A stretch of DNA of 7,792 nt, from NCBI GenBank assembly GCA_964428935.1, contig CAYSAG010000248.1, forward strand, positions 1-7,792, in the 5' to 3' direction. Below the pieces are notes generated by a model. The model did not search any database, was not told the origin of the DNA, and saw only the letters and a list, made by a program, of their open reading frames with translations. Within the stretch, counting starts at the first letter, position 1. Every line of letters begins with the position of its first letter. This DNA comes from JAADHY01 sp964428935. Its GTDB lineage: Bacteria; Planctomycetota; Planctomycetia; Planctomycetales; Planctomycetaceae. Below, piece after piece: positions 6,101 to 7,792 of the stretch. A program made the translations under genes and the position numbers.

Positions 6101-7792
6101 CGTTCCCAGCATGCGCGGCATCGCGTAAGATCGGGTGACCAAGCCACTTCCCTCAAGGTGACCTACCACACCCCCGACAATGCTGCCCGATACCTCTCCG
6201 ACAAAATATGAATCCGCGATCTCACCTTCGTTGTACCCAACTAGACCGCCAACGTAGTACTCTCCGTCAATCCAGTCCGAGCGCACGAACGACTCCCTGA
6301 TCAGCCCGTAATTCTCCCCAGCGAGTCCGCCGATGTGGCCCCCGTCAACCTCTCTCGTATCGCCGTCGACGTTCAGCTCGCTCCACGACCAGCTTATTTC
6401 TCCCGCGTTCCGGCCGACGAGCCCGCCAAGTTCGGTTCCACTCCCTCGCTTGGCTTCTACATCCCCGTCTCCCCACGGGACCCTCATCGCAGCCGAGTTC
6501 CACACTTTGCCGTAGTTAGTCCCAGCAATTCCGCCTGCCCTGTAACCTGCCCAAATGTTGTCAACGCGGACGGTACAATTGCGTATAAGCCCCTCATTCT
6601 CTCCGGCAATTCCGCCCACGTTTCCGTTCCCCGACAGAAGGTCGTACTCGACGACCAGATTCTCAACGACCGCTTTCCGGTCGAGGACTGAGAACAGGCC
6701 CACGTTGTCGCGATCCGGAGCTTGGATGGTCAAGCCGTAAATTGTATGACCGTTTCCGTCGAACACGCCGCGGAAATAGGTGTTGTAGCCGCTACCGATC
6801 GGCGTGAAGTTATTGACGTTGCCCATGTCGATGTCAGCGGTCAGTATGTAATGCCCATCCCGCGGCCACGCCTTCGTGCCGATATACCTGGACAGGTTCA
6901 CCAGATCTGCCGCGGTGGACAGATAGGTCACTGACGGAGGAGCCGGTGTTTTCTCCACGATGCTGAAGTAACCGTCTGATTCGTCGGCGAACCCGCTGCT
7001 AACCGCCCTGACGCGCAGCTTGAAGTTGTCACCCAGGCCAAAATCCGAGGGAATCTTCCAGGACCAATAGCCCTGCTGTGCCGGAACAACCGCAAGGTCC
7101 CTTTCCGAGTTCCCGCTGCCGTCGACCAAGCTTATTTGCAAATCGCCTACGACGTCGCGCGCTGTCCAACTTACCCGAAGCCAGTCGCCGCGTCCGTAGA
7201 CTTCGCCTCCGTTCGGAGAGTTCAAAACCAACTTCGCGGTGCTCGGAACGAACGTTACCTCGACCACGTGCCGTGCGTCAGCCGTTACAGCCAGACTCTC
7301 GCCCCCTTGTCTTACGGGGGTACCGTCGACTTTCCAGACGGCAACCCGGTAGCCCTCGTCCGGGTAAGCGGTGAACGTTTTTGTCGTCCCTTTCTTAGCG
7401 ATCACGGTGCCATCTGGGCTTACGTGCCCGTGCGGGCCGGCGTGCCCCGTGAGATACACGAACACCGGCCGTTCGAACACGTCGGTAAATGGACCGGCCA
7501 GAGCATTCCCAGCAAGATCAGTCACCCCCGTCGTGATGGTGAGCGTAGCAGCCTCCTCCTCAGCGAACTCCCCCTCCGATTGGACGACCAGCATTTTCGC
7601 CCTTTCGTCGTAGCTGAGATCCACTGGATGCCGCCCAGTCTGTGAACCGCTCACGAAAACAGTTGCTGTCGTTAGCGTGCTTGCGTCGACCGCTTCGCTA
7701 AACCAAACTCTGAACCAGGGATGTTCCCGGTTCCCACGAGACACAGAAACAACCCGCGGAAGCTCAGTGTCGACCCGGAAATATCTGTACAC
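3128..7792 (-). CDS. Giant modular surface protein with GLUG repeats and C-terminal dockerin-type domain (5' partial)
   Basis: This is the last 1554 codons of a gene that enters from beyond the right edge and ends at a TAG (3128-3130). The GTG at the window border is only the first codon visible, so the real start lies outside. Domains by residue of this fragment: Big_5-like Ig 9-108; divergent InlB-B-like 111-182; Kre9/KNH-like sandwich 185-280; GLUG region 288-640; fibronectin III 645-731 and 744-829; Ig-like 832-930; SdrD-B-like 934-1033; GEVED 1037-1193; FYNNS module 1200-1343; dockerin-type 1350-1425; charged tail 1430-1554. No catalytic motif or membrane segment is seen. The fragment has only two cysteines (406, 735) and many Asp-rich loops that may bind calcium. 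From the family, the protein is expected outside the cytoplasm, in adhesion or surface structure. The C-terminus has neither LPXTG nor a PEP-CTERM-like anchor. A second large gene follows 154 bp downstream on the same strand. The frame is certain; the role is inferred. Confidence 0.95.
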   Translation of the reverse strand: MYRYFRVDTELPRVVSVSRGNREHPWFRVWFSEAVDASTLTTATVFVSGSQTGRHPVDLSYDERAKMLVVQSEGEFAEEEAATLTITTGVTDLAGNALAGPFTDVFERPVFVYLTGHAGPHGHVSPDGTVIAKKGTTKTFTAYPDEGYRVAVWKVDGTPVRQGGESLAVTADARHVVEVTFVPSTAKLVLNSPNGGEVYGRGDWLRVSWTARDVVGDLQISLVDGSGNSERDLAVVPAQQGYWSWKIPSDFGLGDNFKLRVRAVSSGFADESDGYFSIVEKTPAPPSVTYLSTAADLVNLSRYIGTKAWPRDGHYILTADIDMGNVNNFTPIGSGYNTYFRGVFDGNGHTIYGLTIQAPDRDNVGLFSVLDRKAVVENLVVEYDLLSGNGNVGGIAGENEGLIRNCTVRVDNIWAGYRAGGIAGTNYGKVWNSAAMRVPWGDGDVEAKRGSGTELGGLVGRNAGEISWSWSELNVDGDTREVDGGHIGGLAGENYGLIRESFVRSDWIDGEYYVGGLVGYNEGEIADSYFVGEVSGSIVGGVVGHLEGSGLVTRSYAMPRMLGTPAGGVVGENGGKGIHRSVWSTSTGPGRAVGRGQGPVEEVVGVPSSDMGGERLYQQLGWDLDGVWIARAGDTPELRGIGARLPAPRNVSATDGLRGVVEVSWETVPSAVAYRVYRKRSDGGPVVALGDWVSSSHFSDTSAEPNVRYTYWVTAAATKTGGRESEFSQGNQGYCAPAPPPAPPSNVEATDGLRDSVQVKWAESANARYYRVYRARSLGGEKVPVSGWIAETTFVDTAVEPEVEYFYWVTAASDASGGGESGYSDPDKGWIDDVAPLVSVQLDPAGQSPSESIRVSVRATDESELQGTALFWTVASETNELAWDPEGKVFEKTIAIGEAEAGKAITVWAVATDRAGHRTETPDLLITVREPLGSIVGAVWEDSNADGIWGPGETGKAGISVFLDQDGDGVRDEGEPTAVSGELGRFSFDDLPLGTYVVRELLPFGWMESAPGGGSYTLTLTNENLHASANFGVTRAADFGDAPAAYGTLREDNGARHLNAGPILGTGRDEELDGAPSLGGDRDDANGVDDEDGVTFENLGVGQQAIAIVDVQNAPNGAKLDAWIDFNGDGDWNDAGEQIFDSVEVQNGENRLTFFVPSWPADGDTFARFRISTSGNLAPTGEAPDGEVEDYKLTADNGLQPAEVVGRYVFYNNSQWDGWTAEASPLDDLAIAHDKKPLLPGQKATYENYTNYSKGINGIMVDIIGLAGKPTADDFVFRVGNSGDVRSWEPAPQPKSITVRAGEGLNGADRVVIIWADNNWRTEDPEPGAIAREWLQVTVLATPETGLRSPDVFYFGNAIGDTGDRAENTIVDASDEIAARHNPHYFLDPAPIDDDYDFNRDRKVDATDQIIARKNKTYFLTDLELIIAPTEPRQRPVKGAVAHSGWSVADRGVGSLEALGGVASRNAESFFGQREALTQLAGVTEGYLPREALSTSAPVDDAVSLGRPPRGLERRLDEHAPSAGKGGEESPEDLQLGFPLGLLADAFVKRALEV
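3131..3505 (-). other. C-terminal tail after the dockerin-type domain (residues 1430-1554)
   Basis: About 125 residues follow the dockerin-type domain. They are charged and Gly/Ala-rich (PRQRPVKGAVAHSGW, RPPRGLERRLDEHAP, GKGGEESPEDL) and end in LQLGFPLGLLADAFVKRALEV. There is no LPXTG, no PEP-CTERM-like triad and no long transmembrane segment. The last ~20 residues could form an amphipathic helix. I do not recognise a family. Confidence 0.6.
3518..3745 (-). other. Dockerin-type domain (first gene, residues 1350-1425)
   Basis: After FYFGNAIGDTGD there are two F-hand-like loops: DRAENTIVDASDEIAAR, and DFNRDRKVDATDQIIAR 30 residues later. The second loop has the calcium ligands expected at positions 1, 3, 5, 9 and 12 (D, N, D, D, D). 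The first has Ala at position 3 and may bind calcium more weakly. In cellulosomes, dockerins bind cohesins; the partner and role of planctomycete dockerin-type domains are largely unknown. Confidence 0.85.
3764..4195 (-). other. Planctomycete-type 'FYNNS' module (first gene, residues 1200-1343)
   Basis: Residues 1204-1343 contain VVGRYVFYNNSQWDG, PLDDLAIAHDKKPLLPGQ, YTNYSKGINGIMVDI, DFVFRVGNSGD, VIIWADNNW and EWLQVTVLAT. I recognise this as a module that often sits just before the dockerin-type domain in large planctomycete proteins. It looks like a beta-sandwich, possibly carbohydrate- or cell-wall-related, but I know of no established function. Confidence 0.65.
4214..4684 (-). other. GEVED domain (first gene, residues 1037-1193)
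   Basis: It starts with ADFGDAPAAYGT, a common opening of this module. It then shows DDANGVDDEDGV, AWIDFNGDGDWNDAGEQIF, FARFRIST and the name-giving GEAPDGEVEDYKL. GEVED domains are found in extracellular bacterial proteins. The acidic DFNGDGDWND loop probably binds calcium. Confidence 0.9.
4694..4993 (-). other. SdrD-B-like domain of the first gene (residues 934-1033)
   Basis: It opens with IVGAVWEDSNADGIWGPGETG, followed by VFLDQDGDGVRDEGEP, GRFSFDDLPLGTYVVREL and ANFGVTR. It is shorter than the two copies in the next gene and lacks their 'DDPxTPEDE' insertion. It leads straight into the GEVED domain. Confidence 0.85.
5003..5299 (-). other. Ig-like domain (first gene, residues 832-930)
   Basis: Starting at DDVAPLVSVQLDP, the region contains SIRVSVRATDESELQG, FEKTIAI and ITVWAVATDRAGHRTETP. 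It resembles the Ig-like domains that describe 'DxAG' turns in bacterial surface proteins. The exact family is uncertain. Confidence 0.6.
5306..5860 (-). repeat. Two fibronectin type III domains of the first gene (residues 645-829)
   Basis: Both copies contain NV.ATDGLR, the Trp strand, YRVYR.RS.GG, DT..EP.V.Y.YWVTAA and GG.ES. A hand alignment from N650 and N747 over 85 residues needs no gap and gives 42 identities, so this is a tandem duplication with a period of 97 codons (291 bp). A Pro/Ala-rich linker (APAPPPAPPS) joins them; its DNA is a short GC-rich imperfect repeat near 5560-5585. Confidence 0.9.
5873..6931 (-). other. GLUG-repeat region of the first gene (residues 288-640)
   Basis: The region opens with the usual lead-in of GLUG proteins: YLSTAADLVNLSRY, YILTADIDMG, PIGSG, FRGVFDGNGHTIYGLTI and VGLFSVL. 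Seven GLUG-like cores follow (residues about 392-585, bases 6038-6622), for example VGGIAGENEGLIRNCTV, IGGLAGENYGLIRESFV and VGGLVGYNEGEIADSYF. It closes with YQQLGWDLDGVWI..GDTPELRG, the typical end of such regions. The fold is expected to be a beta-helix or solenoid. GLUG repeats occur in surface proteins, including IgA-protease-type adhesins; a ligand cannot be read from the sequence. Confidence 0.88.
6953..7768 (-). other. Three Ig-like or beta-sandwich domains at the visible N-terminal end of the first gene (residues 9-280)
   Basis: Residues 9-108 look like a Big_5 (SbsA-type) domain: LPRVVSVS, FRVWFSEAVDASTLT, TLTITTGVTDLAGNAL. Residues 111-182 look like a divergent InlB-B repeat: VSPDGT..KKGTTKTFTAYPDEGYRVAVWKVDG and ending in VEVTF. 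Residues 185-280 look like a Kre9/KNH-type sandwich: LNSPNGGEVYGRGDWLRVSWT, YWSWKIP, FKLRVRAV, DESDGYFSI. All are structural or adhesive modules without enzymatic motifs. Confidence 0.75.

Overview
The window holds parts of two very large, multidomain, apparently exported proteins. Both are encoded on the minus strand, head to tail, and together they fill almost all of it. Reading in the direction of transcription (right to left), the first gene enters from beyond the right edge and ends at 3128. A gap of 154 bp follows. The second gene starts at 2973 and runs off the left edge with no stop codon. No RNA gene, mobile element, CRISPR array or convincing plus-strand gene was seen.

The organism is very probably a member of the Planctomycetota. 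The second protein carries an N-terminal LEPR-XLL-like motif (LEERTLLS, residues 42-49) after a basic leader. The first protein ends in the planctomycete-style pair of an 'FYNNS' module followed by a two-loop dockerin-type domain (FYFGNAIGDTGD, then DFNRDRKVDATD). The GC-rich, Asp-rich coding style and the mosaics of Ig-like, SdrD-B-like, GEVED and cadherin-like modules fit the giant surface proteins of that phylum. This assignment rests on motif recognition by eye, not on a search.

Gene 1 (3128-7792, N-terminus missing) contains, in order: a Big_5-type Ig-like domain, a divergent InlB-B-like domain, a Kre9/KNH-like beta-sandwich, a GLUG-repeat region with seven repeat cores, two closely related fibronectin type III domains, an Ig-like domain, an SdrD-B-like domain, a GEVED domain, the FYNNS module, the dockerin-type domain and a 125-residue charged tail. 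Gene 2 (1-2973, C-terminus missing) contains a basic leader with the LEPR-XLL-like motif, a cohesin-like beta-sandwich, an SdrD-B-like domain, a ~150-residue cadherin-like module, three 93-residue cadherin-like repeats with an exact 279-bp period, a fourth divergent copy, a second SdrD-B-like domain, and the beginning of a further module.

The two genes look like neighbours in a surface-protein locus. No enzyme domain is visible in either, so adhesion, cell-surface structure or a scaffold role is more likely than catalysis. The most interesting relationship is that one protein ends in a dockerin-type domain and its neighbour begins with a cohesin-like domain, so the two might bind each other. 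That is inference only.
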